64,000 nt of DNA from a virus, in the IMG/VR virus record IMGVR_UViG_3300046513_000221, positions 126,001 through 190,000 of that record; one strand, 5' to 3'. This document shows, in pieces, positions 47,428 to 56,739 of the stretch (positions are counted from its first letter, which is position 1; each line of letters begins with the position of its first letter). The notes below the pieces were generated by a model. That model was not told where the DNA came from, did no database searches, and was given only the letters and a program-made list of their open reading frames with translations. A program made the translations under genes and the position numbers.

Positions 47428-49269
47428 ATGGCTCAAAAATTCCCAAAGCACCATGGTATCCTTCTGGCTGCTAACAGCTGGATCGAGAACCTGCACGTCG
47501 AGCGTCTGGACGCCGACCCGTTGCCGATCTCGGCTTCCCGTATCTGGTATAACCTGACCGAGCGCTGCCTGAAGTACTCCAGTCTGGATGCCCAAGGCGC
47601 GATCACCATCGAAAAGATTGGTGACCAGACCGCTCTGAACACTGCCATCGCAGCTCTGCAAGCCGCGCTGACACAAGAAGCCACCGACCGTGACGTGGCT
47701 GACCAAGCTGAGATCGCAGCTCGCATCTCGGCCATCAACGCCCTGCAAGCCTCGCTGGATGCAGCAATCGCTGCCCAGACCGCAGCACTGGCACAAGAGG
47801 TTAGCGATCGCGCCGCCGCTGTCGCCGCTGAAGCAGTTCTGCGCGTCGATGGCGATGCTGTAACCGCCGCTACCGCGTCGGATCAGCTGGCGACCGAAAC
47901 CACCGCACGTCTGGCCGGTGATGCCGCTCAGACCACCCGCTCCGATGCAATCCAAGCTGAACTGGATCGCTCGCAAGCCGGTGCCGGTCTGAACGTTGAC
48001 GGTACCTACACGGCACCTGAAAACACCACCACCCTCGGCGACTCGGTTTCGCTGAAGGATGCGGCAGTTAAGCTGGATGCGGCTCTGGCCGTTGAAGCTG
48101 CTACCCGTATGGGTCAAGTTGCTGGTCTGGCTTCGGCTCTGGCTAACGAGACCCAGCTGCGTGAAGACGGTGATGCCACTCTGGCAGCTCAACTGCGCGC
48201 CTACATCGACGGCAAGATCGGCGATGACGAAGTGCAGGATCAGGCTGAAGTTGCTGCTCGTATCGCTGCTGACGCCGCGCTGCAAGCTGAACTGGACCAG
48301 ACCCAGGCCGCTATTGGTCTGGACACCCAAGGCCGTATCATCCCGATCTCGGGTACCAACTACCTGAACGAAGTAACCACCGTGTTTGGTGGCGCATTCG
48401 TTCTGGACGCTCAGATCAAGCGCGTTGACGATGCCGTTGTCGCCGAAGTTGCCGCTCGCACCACCGCGAACGACACTCTGCAAGCCGCACTGGACGCCGA
48501 AAAGGCGAACCGTGAAGCTAAGGACGCTTCGCTGCAGCAAGAGCTGAACACCACCCAAGCGGGTGCTGGTCTGGAAACCGACGGCTCGTACGCCTCGCCT
48601 ACCGGTAGCAACTACCTGAACACTGCTCAGTCGTTGAAAGACGCTGACTACGTTCTGGATGCTGCGCTGAAGGCAGTGTCGGACCGCGTCGATGTCTCCG
48701 CTGGCGACATCGCTGGCCTGACCACCGACATGGCTGAAGCCAAGACCGATATCAGCACTCTGAAGACCCGCATGGGTACCGCAGAAGGCGACATCGATGT
48801 TCTGGAAGGCCGTGCCGGTGCTATCGAGTCCGCAGCTACCGCTCTGGAAAGCCGCGTTGATGCAGCCGAAGCCGCGATCGCTCAGGAAGTCACCGACCGT
48901 AACGCAGCTGTAAGCTCCGTCTCGGCTGCTGTGGTCACCGAGAAGAACCGCGCCATCGCCGTCGAAGACGCTCTGGACAGCCGCATCGATACGCTGGAAG
49001 CCAGCGCCGGTGCCGGTGCGAATGCTCTGAAAGGCCAGCTGGACGGTCGTATCGTCCGCTTCAAGTCGGTGGCCCCGGCTCTGGAGCACACCGTGACCCA
49101 CAACTTCGGCGAGTTCTACCAGCTGAGCGTGATGGTCAAGGACGCTGGCGGCGTGTTCCGCAACGACATCGTTCCAATCGAGGAAATCGACGCCAACTCG
49201 GTGAAGATCAGCCTGACCGAAGCACGCGACATCAAGGTCGTCGTGCAGAGCATGGCCGCTCTGTCGTAA
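47428..49269 (+). CDS. Long coiled-coil tail fibre protein
   Basis: 613 residues, ribosome site AAGGAA. The N-terminus (WIENLHVERLDADP, then RIWYNLTERCLKY) is an attachment-type domain shared with the 49342 fibre. The bulk is Ala-rich heptad coiled coil interrupted by three copies of a unit ELDRSQAGAGLNVDGTYTAP / ELDQTQAAIGLDTQGRI / ELNTTQAGAGLETDGSY each leading to a YL-N...LDAAL helix. The C-terminus (HTVTHNFGEFYQLSVMVKD and on) is the shared beta domain. A trimeric shaft is likely. Codon use is strongly biased to CTG/TCG/GCT. Confidence 0.92.
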   Translation: MAQKFPKHHGILLAANSWIENLHVERLDADPLPISASRIWYNLTERCLKYSSLDAQGAITIEKIGDQTALNTAIAALQAALTQEATDRDVADQAEIAARISAINALQASLDAAIAAQTAALAQEVSDRAAAVAAEAVLRVDGDAVTAATASDQLATETTARLAGDAAQTTRSDAIQAELDRSQAGAGLNVDGTYTAPENTTTLGDSVSLKDAAVKLDAALAVEAATRMGQVAGLASALANETQLREDGDATLAAQLRAYIDGKIGDDEVQDQAEVAARIAADAALQAELDQTQAAIGLDTQGRIIPISGTNYLNEVTTVFGGAFVLDAQIKRVDDAVVAEVAARTTANDTLQAALDAEKANREAKDASLQQELNTTQAGAGLETDGSYASPTGSNYLNTAQSLKDADYVLDAALKAVSDRVDVSAGDIAGLTTDMAEAKTDISTLKTRMGTAEGDIDVLEGRAGAIESAATALESRVDAAEAAIAQEVTDRNAAVSSVSAAVVTEKNRAIAVEDALDSRIDTLEASAGAGANALKGQLDGRIVRFKSVAPALEHTVTHNFGEFYQLSVMVKDAGGVFRNDIVPIEEIDANSVKISLTEARDIKVVVQSMAALS

Positions 49270-49341
49270 GCTAAAGATGGGGAAGGGCGGCTATCCGCTC
49301 TTCCCTGTTTTTCAATCCTGTGATACTAAAGAAGAAAAACT

Positions 49342-50880
49342 ATGACTAATATGACTATCCACGGAGGTATGAGATTCTTGGCTAAGTCCGAGATCCAGAA
49401 CCTCGAAGTGGAGGAATTGGCGGTCGATCCAGTATCTCCAGACACAGGCCGTATTTGGATCAACACCACAAGTAACAAGCTGAAATACGCTGAGCAAGTG
49501 GGGATGGTTCGTATACTCGCTAACGACATTGATCTGCAGTCCCTCCAGACCGCTATCCAAGCATCGTTCTCGAACGTACTCCGTAGTACCCTACTCGCGG
49601 TGCCTAATGGTATCGCAACTTTGGACTCAAGTGGGAAGTTGCTCCCCGCGCAAACCGTGACGGTCACCACGATCTCCGGTAACGCAGGATCCGCAGACAA
49701 GCTGAAAACCGCGAGGACTCTCGCGTTGACCGGTGACATCAGTGGCTCCGCATCCTTCGACGGCACGGCCAATGCAAGCATCACCGCAACCCTGCCCAAT
49801 ATTGCCTCCCCACGGACGGCAACTAAGGTGATTTTCAATGCAAAGGGTCTCATCACTGCCGGTGGGGATATCCTCGACACCGATATCATCACCGCACTGA
49901 AATTCACCCCCTACAATGCCACGAATCCAGCTGGTTACATCAGCGCGAATCAGAGCATTACCATTTCCGGAGACGCGACCGGAACTGGCAACACCGCTAT
50001 TACCCTAAACTTCGTTAACAGCGGTGTGGTCCCAGGTACGTACAAGAATGGTACGACCGTGGACGCCAAAGGTCGCGTCACTAATATCGTGAATAACTCC
50101 ACGCTGGCTCAGTACGGGATCGTTGACGCGCAACCGCTCAACTCCCTACTGACCTCTATCACCGCTCTCCCGAGCGCTGGTATCGTAGCAAAGACGGCGG
50201 CTGGCACCTCAGCTGCACGCACTATCACAGGCACAGTCAACCAGATCGATGTATCCAACGGTGATGGTATTCTCGCTAATCCCGTTCTGACGCTCTCCGC
50301 TAATCCGGTTCTTCCGGGTACCGCAGGTGTAACCCTCCCTACCGGCACGACTGCACAACGTCCTGCCGGTGTGGGTTCCACTCGCTACAACTCGACTACC
50401 GGCAAGGCCGAGACGCTCACGAGCATCGGTTGGCTGGATAACGCCGGTGCTGTGATCTCGGTGTACAAGGGTAACGTGGCGCAGGTTTCTGGTACCACTT
50501 TGATCCCCACGGACAACACGGTTCCTCTGTCCACCGAGGGCACTCAGGTCTGGAGTCAGGCAGTGACTCCGAAGATCAACGCATCCGATATGATCATCGA
50601 GTTCGATAGTTTTGTGGATTGCTCGAAGTCCTCGAATGTCACGGTGGCAATCTTCCGAGACACAACCTTCATCGGTGCTGCAATGTGTAACGTCGGCGGC
50701 GCTAGTACGCCAACCCCGTTCGCCGTCAAGATCGTGGACACATCTACAGGAACGACTGCGGTAACGTACTCGGCCCGTGTTGGTATGTCGGCCTCTGGTA
50801 CTTGGTATCTTGGCCGTAGTCCTTCGGCAACCTTGGGAGGCGTGAATCCCTCTGGTTGGGAAATTAAGGAGGTCGTATGA
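49342..50880 (+). CDS. Tail fibre protein
   Basis: 512 residues. An N-terminal attachment region like that of the preceding fibre (IQNLEVEELAVDP, then GRIWINTTSNKLKY) is followed by fibre elements (TGDISGSASFDGTANASITA, LKFTPYNATNPAGYI, ATGTGNTAITLNFVNSGVVP, KGRVTNI) and a beta-rich C-terminal domain (about 400-512). It ends in ATGA overlap with a DUF4376-like gene, as fibre and assembly partner often do. Confidence 0.92.
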   Translation: MTNMTIHGGMRFLAKSEIQNLEVEELAVDPVSPDTGRIWINTTSNKLKYAEQVGMVRILANDIDLQSLQTAIQASFSNVLRSTLLAVPNGIATLDSSGKLLPAQTVTVTTISGNAGSADKLKTARTLALTGDISGSASFDGTANASITATLPNIASPRTATKVIFNAKGLITAGGDILDTDIITALKFTPYNATNPAGYISANQSITISGDATGTGNTAITLNFVNSGVVPGTYKNGTTVDAKGRVTNIVNNSTLAQYGIVDAQPLNSLLTSITALPSAGIVAKTAAGTSAARTITGTVNQIDVSNGDGILANPVLTLSANPVLPGTAGVTLPTGTTAQRPAGVGSTRYNSTTGKAETLTSIGWLDNAGAVISVYKGNVAQVSGTTLIPTDNTVPLSTEGTQVWSQAVTPKINASDMIIEFDSFVDCSKSSNVTVAIFRDTTFIGAAMCNVGGASTPTPFAVKIVDTSTGTTAVTYSARVGMSASGTWYLGRSPSATLGGVNPSGWEIKEVV

Positions 50881-51428
50881 TAGATTACATGGAATGCATC
50901 GGAACACGTTTCCCCGGTGTCTTCGCATCATGTTTCGGCGATCCCTCGGTATATTCCAACATCGTGTGGGAGTCCGGGGATCCCGTACCTAGCAGGATCA
51001 TCCTCGACACGGAGATCCTCGACATGCGTCGGGTGAAGAAATGGGACGAAATCCAGTTCTACCGCGACTCGCTGAAGTCCGGTGGCGTCAAAATAGACGA
51101 TAACTGGTTTCACTCCGATTCGGACTCCCGTATTCAGTATCTGGGGATGCGCAGCAAAGCCCGAGACATGCTGCTGGACGGCGGGAGTATGGATGATCCC
51201 ATCCAGAAGCTCGGGATCAACATCATGTGGAAACCGATGGCTACCGACGTCCGCGTCCTGATCACGGTGGCTCTGGCTCTCGATCTCGTCGAAAAAGTTG
51301 GCGATCTCGATGCAGTTCTGTTCGAGACTGCCGTATATCACAAAGGGATAATGATGTCTAGTAACAATCCGGATACCTATGACTACAGTCAGGGGTGGCC
51401 GGAAGTCTACGTGCTGCCTCAACTCTAG
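50877..51428 (+). CDS. DUF4376-like fibre-associated protein
   Basis: 183 residues, start overlapping the fibre stop (ATGA). The C-terminal half (WFHSDSDSRIQYLGMRSKAR, then IMWKPMATDVRVLITVALAL and AVLFETAVYHKG) follows the DUF4376 pattern of a His-x-Asp-SRIQ helix, WK-x-D turn and Ala-rich helix. The N-terminal part is variable. Likely a fibre assembly helper for the preceding fibre, inferred from context. Confidence 0.82.
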   Translation: MIDYMECIGTRFPGVFASCFGDPSVYSNIVWESGDPVPSRIILDTEILDMRRVKKWDEIQFYRDSLKSGGVKIDDNWFHSDSDSRIQYLGMRSKARDMLLDGGSMDDPIQKLGINIMWKPMATDVRVLITVALALDLVEKVGDLDAVLFETAVYHKGIMMSSNNPDTYDYSQGWPEVYVLPQL

Positions 51429-51441
51429 GAGTGTCATTGTG

Positions 51442-51468
51442 TGTCCTGAAGCTGGAAGTTTCAGGACA
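51442..51468 (+). terminator. Hairpin after the fibre/DUF4376 pair
   Basis: TGTCCTGAA/TTCAGGACA stem with a 9-base loop, 13 bases past the stop. No T-run. Confidence 0.45.
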
Positions 51469-51515
51469 TTACAATATACAAGATGATCTTAAGTGATCAT
51501 CCGGAGAGGAGTGAT

Positions 51516-51755
51516 ATGCAAGATCAACGAAAATTGGTCGTTTCCGCAAAGGACGCGACTCTGATTAAATCGGAGGTTGCCGCCATCGCCGAGATCGAAT
51601 CGAGTCTCAAGAGTCTCCGGTCTCTGGCGGCTGGTACCGACTTCGAGGATCCGGCACAGAAAGACAACTTCTCGATGAACGTGAACCAGTTAACCCGGTT
51701 CTACGAACGTGCTGAAAGGTTGGCTCTCGATGTCATCGATCAGAAGAAGAATTAA
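51516..51755 (+). CDS. Small helical protein
   Basis: The ATG at 51516 with GGAGAGGAG upstream is preferred over 51483; 79 residues. Charged helices throughout (DATLIKSEVAAIAEIESSLK; NQLTRFYERAERLALDVIDQ), a likely small coiled-coil. It lies in the fibre cluster and overlaps the next gene by 26 bases. Function unknown; an assembly or chaperone role is only suggested by context. Confidence 0.78.
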   Translation: MQDQRKLVVSAKDATLIKSEVAAIAEIESSLKSLRSLAAGTDFEDPAQKDNFSMNVNQLTRFYERAERLALDVIDQKKN

Positions 51756-51948
51756 CCCAAAACAGATGGAAGGCTACATAGCCAAGCTCCAACTCAATAT
51801 GCGAAAGTATCTTGAGCAGAGTTACCTCTGGACACCTGAAGAAAGATTAGAATTCATCAGGCAGCAATACATACTGCTGAGGGTTGTAAATAAAGTCTTG
51901 AGCGGCAAGATGTACCTCACAGGCTGTTTTCATCCATCCAATAAATAG
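51730..51948 (+). CDS. Small basic protein
   Basis: The ATG at 51730 (AAGG upstream) gives 72 residues; a GTG at 51709 is possible. Basic N-terminus (SSIRRRINPKQMEGYIAKLQ), then helical with Tyr and Leu. It overlaps the previous gene and precedes a fibre gene by eight bases. No family is recognised. Confidence 0.65.
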   Translation: MSSIRRRINPKQMEGYIAKLQLNMRKYLEQSYLWTPEERLEFIRQQYILLRVVNKVLSGKMYLTGCFHPSNK

Positions 51949-51956
51949 GAATAGCA

Positions 51957-53825
51957 ATGGCTAATACTCCACAAGTTTCGATGCTCGCCAACCTCCGCGT
52001 GGTTGGCGCAGTGCATCTGGACAAGGACATGACGGACTTCCCAGCAAATCCGTCCTACGGCATGCTGGTTCTGAAGAACCATGTGCTCTACGCGTACCTG
52101 TCCATCGGTGACATGCAGACATGGTACCCGATTGGTTCGCGCCAGTCGAGCTACGTCCACACCCAAGGTCTGCCCTCGCTGGAATGGACCGTCAACCACG
52201 CCCTCGGCTCCGAGCAGGTCTGGTACCAGATTCAAGACTCGGACGGCAACATTCTGTCGCCAGCGTCGTTCACCATCACCGGTCCGAACCAGTTCAAACT
52301 GGGCTTCACCGAAGCCGTGGACGGTACCGTGGTCGTTGTGGCCCCTGCTTCGCTGGACGTGCCTGAAATCAAGGCGCAGTTGCTGAAGATCGGCTCCGAA
52401 GTCGTCATCGACAACTCGGGCATGACGGTCAACGGTAAGCGCGTGCTGACCGGCGTGACCATGAAGGTCGGCGACGGCACCAGCGACAAATTCACCTACA
52501 CTGATTCCGACCGTCTGAACTTCAAGCCGGGTTCGGGTATTGCTCTGGGCTTCGATGCCAGCACCAAGACCGTCACCATCAACGCTACCGGTATCCCGGA
52601 CGGCGCGATGTCGGCGGAAGATGTCGCCGCGATGATCACCACCTACGACGGTACGGTGACCACGAAGATCGGCGATGCGGTATCAACCGCTGTGACCGGC
52701 GTCACAGCCGATATCACTGCATTGAATGACACCCTGTCCTCGCAGATCGGTACCACCCGTAGCGATCTGGTGACGATGATCGATGACAAGGCCAGCCATC
52801 AGGATCTGATCGATCTGAATGGTGTGATCTCCGGTCAGGTCAACAGTCTGAACACGAGTCTCTCGCAGTCGATCGGTACCAAAGTTGCGCAAAGTTCCTT
52901 CGATACCTACAAGGCCGCGAACGATATCGCTGTCAGTAACATCTCGATCTCTAGTCTGAAGGCAGCTATTGCCGACTCGCTGATCAACAACACCACCAAA
53001 GCGGTTGGTCTGCAGTGGGACTTTGGTACCACCAAGACTGGCGGTCTGAAACTGTCCGAGGCTAGCGCTTCGAACCCTACCGGCGTCCCAACCACCTACC
53101 CTTCGCTGATGGATATTCACACCATCGATGGTTCGAAGACTTACCCGATTCGTATCGGTGTAGGTACTTCCCACCAGATCGTGGTTTCCAACATTGGTAG
53201 CGTCACTATTGCTGGTCGTACTGCCACTACTGGCGCTGGCTCCTCGGTGAATATTGCCGGTGGTACAGCTACTGATGTCGCCAGTTTCGGCGGTGCTGCT
53301 ACCCTCCAAGGCGGCAATGGCGGTGCAACTGGCGGTACGACGAACATCTTTGGTGGTACTTCGACTTCCGATAGCTCGACCGGTGGCTCGGTTCTCATCA
53401 ATGGCGGTCAGTCTAGCGGCTCTGTTGGTGCAGGTACTAAAGGTATCGGTGGTGACATTGTCCTCAAAGGCGGCAATGCAAACCCTAGCGTCATCGGTGC
53501 AAATGATGCCAAGCTCGGTAACGTTCTGCTGACCACCGGCGCTGGCGGTCAGGCCGGTTATGGCGAGATCAAGATGGTGAATGCCACCGGTGCGTCCCTG
53601 TTCAGCATGAACAACGCTGGCGTGGCTACCTTCTTCGGTAATGTGAACATGCCTTCGACAACCCTGAGCTCCGGCAACATCAGCATCGCGCCTAGCGCCT
53701 TGCGCGGCGTTCCTGTGGCAGACTCGATGGAGTACGATGGTACCAGTCTGTACCTGACCAACTCCGCTGGCGTTCGCAAGCAGCTGATGTTCGTCGGTGA
53801 CTCCGTCGACGGCGGTACCTTCTAA
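51957..53825 (+). CDS. Long tail fibre protein
   Basis: 622 residues. The N-terminal 120 residues include an attachment part (LRVVGAVHLDKDMTDFPANP) and the shared beta domain (LEWTVNHALGSEQVWYQIQD on to VVVVAPASL). Residues about 215-320 are a Thr/Asp/Ser-rich coiled-coil shaft. Residues about 390-520 are Gly/Thr/Ser-rich (VNIAGGTATDVASFGGAATL) and probably a beta-helix. A small tip follows (SMEYDGTSLYLTNSAGVRKQ). No enzyme motif. A T-tailed hairpin follows. Confidence 0.92.
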   Translation: MANTPQVSMLANLRVVGAVHLDKDMTDFPANPSYGMLVLKNHVLYAYLSIGDMQTWYPIGSRQSSYVHTQGLPSLEWTVNHALGSEQVWYQIQDSDGNILSPASFTITGPNQFKLGFTEAVDGTVVVVAPASLDVPEIKAQLLKIGSEVVIDNSGMTVNGKRVLTGVTMKVGDGTSDKFTYTDSDRLNFKPGSGIALGFDASTKTVTINATGIPDGAMSAEDVAAMITTYDGTVTTKIGDAVSTAVTGVTADITALNDTLSSQIGTTRSDLVTMIDDKASHQDLIDLNGVISGQVNSLNTSLSQSIGTKVAQSSFDTYKAANDIAVSNISISSLKAAIADSLINNTTKAVGLQWDFGTTKTGGLKLSEASASNPTGVPTTYPSLMDIHTIDGSKTYPIRIGVGTSHQIVVSNIGSVTIAGRTATTGAGSSVNIAGGTATDVASFGGAATLQGGNGGATGGTTNIFGGTSTSDSSTGGSVLINGGQSSGSVGAGTKGIGGDIVLKGGNANPSVIGANDAKLGNVLLTTGAGGQAGYGEIKMVNATGASLFSMNNAGVATFFGNVNMPSTTLSSGNISIAPSALRGVPVADSMEYDGTSLYLTNSAGVRKQLMFVGDSVDGGTF

Positions 53826-53838
53826 GCAGTAAATTGAT

Positions 53839-53875
53839 CGGCGATGCTCCTCACGGGGTATCGCCGGTTTTCTTT
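53839..53875 (+). terminator. Rho-independent terminator
   Basis: CGGCGAT/ATCGCCG stem with a 14-base loop, then GTTTTCTTT, directly after the fibre stop at 53825. Confidence 0.75.
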
Positions 53876-53951
53876 AACTTCGGGAAATTCTATTCCTCGT
53901 ATTTCGGAACTAGGGTTTAGTATCCACCCATTCACCAAAAGAGGAAAAGAA

Positions 53952-54344
53952 ATGACCAAAGTCAATCAGCAAGAGCAGCAACTGACTCCCTTCGAGCAGG
54001 ATCTGTACACCAATACCCTGCTGCAAAGTCTGACCGCCCAGCGCGATCAGGCAATGAACGATGTCACCCGCCTGTCCGGTAACGTCGCCCTACTGAACCA
54101 CCGTCTGGCGACCTCGACTTCCGAGTGCGAGGCCTTCCGCGACATGCTGCCGAAGATGGCAGGTATGCAGAAGGAGCAGCTGGATCAGGCCAAAGCTGAA
54201 CGTGACGCCATCATCGCCGTTCGCGACGACGAGATCACCCGCCTGAAGCAGCAGCTGGCTATCGCCACCGGCATCCCGACCTCTCTGACCGAAGAAGAGT
54301 CGCTGGCGGCTGAAGACGCATCCCCAGCCGGTACCGTCGGCTAA
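53952..54344 (+). CDS. Coiled-coil protein of the fibre cluster
   Basis: The ATG at 53952 (AGAGGAAAAG upstream) is used; the frame from 53844 includes the terminator. 130 residues, mostly one long helix (TNTLLQSLTAQRDQAMNDVT on to QLDQAKAERDAIIAVRDDEI) with an acidic tail. Small coiled-coil proteins of this sort can be fibre chaperones, but no family is recognised. Confidence 0.83.
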   Translation: MTKVNQQEQQLTPFEQDLYTNTLLQSLTAQRDQAMNDVTRLSGNVALLNHRLATSTSECEAFRDMLPKMAGMQKEQLDQAKAERDAIIAVRDDEITRLKQQLAIATGIPTSLTEEESLAAEDASPAGTVG

Positions 54345-54360
54345 ACCAGCCCATAAATCT

Positions 54361-54390
54361 CCCTATGCCCATCAAAAGGCATAGGGGTTT
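54361..54390 (+). terminator. Rho-independent terminator
   Basis: CCCTATGCC/GGCATAGGG perfect 9-bp stem with an 8-base loop, then GTTT. Sixteen bases past the stop at 54344. The following gap to 54555 has a second inverted repeat (ATGAGATA...TTATCTCAT) and no gene. Confidence 0.7.
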
Positions 54391-54554
54391 CACATCTATT
54401 TGTGCAATTTCCCCATATGAGATATAAGGTTGACTGACTTATCTCATAGCTCTAATATGAGTACCGTTTCTTATCAACACTATATTAGACATGGAATGGC
54501 AGTTCTAACTCTTAACGACCTAAAAGGTCAATTCTCAATCTAAGGAAACAAATC

Positions 54555-55277
54555 ATGGCAAACACACCACGGATCATCTTCAAGCCTTTCCGCGTTGCCG
54601 ATCTGAACGACGCCAAGGTAGCACAGGTCCAACCGGGCGAGAGCTTCATCGTTGAGAACGCCGGTGCTACTGAGCACTGGTACAAACGCTCCAGCGATGG
54701 CGCGCTGGTCAAGATCAGCGGCGGCAGCTCGGGCGGTGGCAACTACACCCTGCCGGTGGCGTCGGGCGCAGTACTGGGCGGCGTGAAGGCCGGTTCGGGC
54801 GTAGCTATCGCGGCTGACGGTACCCTGTCGGTCACTGGTGGCGGCAACTACACCCTGCCGGTCGCTTCCGGTGCAGTACTGGGCGGCGTGAAAGCCGGTT
54901 CCGGTGTTACCATCGCTGCGGACGGCACCATCAGCGCCGCCGCTGGCGGCGGCTCGGGCAATCTGTACATGTACGAGTTCAACGTTACCTTCGCTGGCTC
55001 GAACCCATCGCAAGTAACCAACCTCCCAGCAGGTTGGACTGCTGCGATCTCTGGCACCGACGTGACCATCACCCACACCTGCGGTAAGGTGCTGAAGACC
55101 ATCCAGTACTGGGGCGTCTCCACCATCGGCGGTCTGGAGCGTATGCGTCTGCCTAGCTCGTCCAACGAAGTAACCATCGAGTCGGCTAACCGCATCACGA
55201 AGTTCACCGCACGCATCACCACCGCCGTCACCGGCGCAGATGCTGACGGCACCGCTCGTATTGTAGTGACCTTCTAA
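54555..55277 (+). CDS. Short tail fibre protein with duplicated element
   Basis: 240 residues, AAGGAAAC before the ATG. The N-terminus (VQPGESFIVENAGATEHWYK) is an attachment-type module. Then come two nearly identical copies of a 35-residue unit beginning GGGNYTLPVASGAVLGGVKA and ending in an IAADGT turn, an element common in phage fibres. A 110-residue beta-rich tip follows. Likely a small accessory fibre or decoration. Confidence 0.88.
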   Translation: MANTPRIIFKPFRVADLNDAKVAQVQPGESFIVENAGATEHWYKRSSDGALVKISGGSSGGGNYTLPVASGAVLGGVKAGSGVAIAADGTLSVTGGGNYTLPVASGAVLGGVKAGSGVTIAADGTISAAAGGGSGNLYMYEFNVTFAGSNPSQVTNLPAGWTAAISGTDVTITHTCGKVLKTIQYWGVSTIGGLERMRLPSSSNEVTIESANRITKFTARITTAVTGADADGTARIVVTF

Positions 55278-55325
55278 CGATTTTTATCGAAGGTTCGGTT
55301 TACCAACTCCAAACAAGGAAGAAAG

Positions 55326-56615
55326 ATGAAACCAATCAAGTTTATCCGGGCTGGTATCAGCGGTGTATCGGTTGCTGCCGTCACCAACGTGGGTGCCGCT
55401 AGCGGCGTTCCATATCGTTGGAATGCCACCCTGACCATCAATGCCCAATCGCACTCCGATCAGACCTCCACACCGACCCCCGGTCAGTACGACGGTCGCA
55501 ACGTTCTGGTAGGCGACTACATCGTGTCCGATGCTGACGGTAAAGCACTGAAGGTGCAAGCCATCACCACCGCGACTGCTAACCAAGTGGTCTGTACGCT
55601 GGAAGACACCAGCTCGTACAACGCTCTGAAGGATGACACCGGCAATCTGGACGGTATGATCCAGTCCGGCGCTGGCATCGGCGCATACATCTTCGAGGTA
55701 CACAATGGTGTGCCAATTCTCAGCTCGATCCCTGCAGCTCTGCCGGGTAACCTGCTGGGTACCCAGTTCGCAATGAACCTGCTGGCTCGCTTCAACAGCG
55801 AGTTCAACGTGGGCATCGACCTGACGACCGGCAAGCTGCCTTCGAGTCTGCTGCCAGCCGCTTCCACGACCTCCGTGGGCGCTGTCAAGGCCGATCCTAC
55901 CGGCATCTTCGCGATCGGTGGCGATGGTACCCTGTCGCTGAAATCCGGTCTGTCGATCGCCCAGCTGGGCGTGACCGACGTCTACACCAAGGCTCAGGTT
56001 GATGCCGCCATCTCCGGCGCTGCAGCTCCTTCCGGTCTGGACGGCAACACCACCGTGATCAAGCAGAAGAACTCGTCGGTCGCAGCCAACGTGCCTACCG
56101 CCGCCGAACTGGCCGCTGGTGTGCTGTCGGTGAACACCGCTGACGGTAAGCTGTATGTCCGCAAGGGTGCCACCGTGGTCGCAGTGACCAACGATGCCGA
56201 TCTGCACAACAACGCCGCGTTCACCGGTACCACCACCTTCGGCGGCGGTATGGTCATCAAGACGCTCGGCGAGGGTGTGCTGAACTTCGGAGCACTGATT
56301 GCAGGTGTCAATGCTCTGGATCTGTCGATCGCCGGTGTCATCACCGCGTCCATCGCAGCTTCCGGCTCGCTGACCTTCAACAACATTCCATCGTTCGCCA
56401 ACGCTGCCTCCGGCAACGCGTTTGGCTTCACGCTGATCACCGTCAACGACGCGACCGCTGGCCGCGCTCTGGCGTTCCCAGCCTCCGTCAAGTGGTCTGG
56501 CGGTAGCATCCCTCCTCGTACTACCTCGGCTAATGCCAAGGATGAATGGTACTTCTACACCCTCGATGGTGGTGTGACCTGGAGCGGCTCGCTGTCCAAT
56601 CAGGACGTGAAGTAA
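55326..56615 (+). CDS. Tail fibre protein sharing its tip with the 5197-7386 fibre
   Basis: 429 residues. The N-terminal 140 residues are unlike the other fibres; LGVTDVYTKAQVDAAISG marks the shaft. The last 120 residues (from VIKTLGEGVLNFG to the end at GSLSNQDVK) match the C-terminus of the 5197-7386 fibre at roughly two thirds of positions by eye, including the block NAFGF-LIT-ND-TAGRA-AFPASVKWSGG. The tip is likely the receptor-contacting domain. A terminator follows. Confidence 0.92.
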   Translation: MKPIKFIRAGISGVSVAAVTNVGAASGVPYRWNATLTINAQSHSDQTSTPTPGQYDGRNVLVGDYIVSDADGKALKVQAITTATANQVVCTLEDTSSYNALKDDTGNLDGMIQSGAGIGAYIFEVHNGVPILSSIPAALPGNLLGTQFAMNLLARFNSEFNVGIDLTTGKLPSSLLPAASTTSVGAVKADPTGIFAIGGDGTLSLKSGLSIAQLGVTDVYTKAQVDAAISGAAAPSGLDGNTTVIKQKNSSVAANVPTAAELAAGVLSVNTADGKLYVRKGATVVAVTNDADLHNNAAFTGTTTFGGGMVIKTLGEGVLNFGALIAGVNALDLSIAGVITASIAASGSLTFNNIPSFANAASGNAFGFTLITVNDATAGRALAFPASVKWSGGSIPPRTTSANAKDEWYFYTLDGGVTWSGSLSNQDVK

Positions 56616-56622
56616 TATGACG

Positions 56623-56657
56623 TCGCAGTGGCCCACTAGGGTCACTGCGATTTCTTT
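56623..56657 (+). terminator. Rho-independent terminator
   Basis: TCGCAGTG/CACTGCGA stem with an inner CCC/GGG pair, then TTTCTTT, eight bases after the fibre stop. Confidence 0.8.
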
Positions 56658-56739
56658 ACTTGAAAAAGAGATATACGCATTTCCTCTGGGGAAGTAGCAT
56701 GTGTGCCTTGGAGAATATCAAATCTAATAAGGAAATAGA

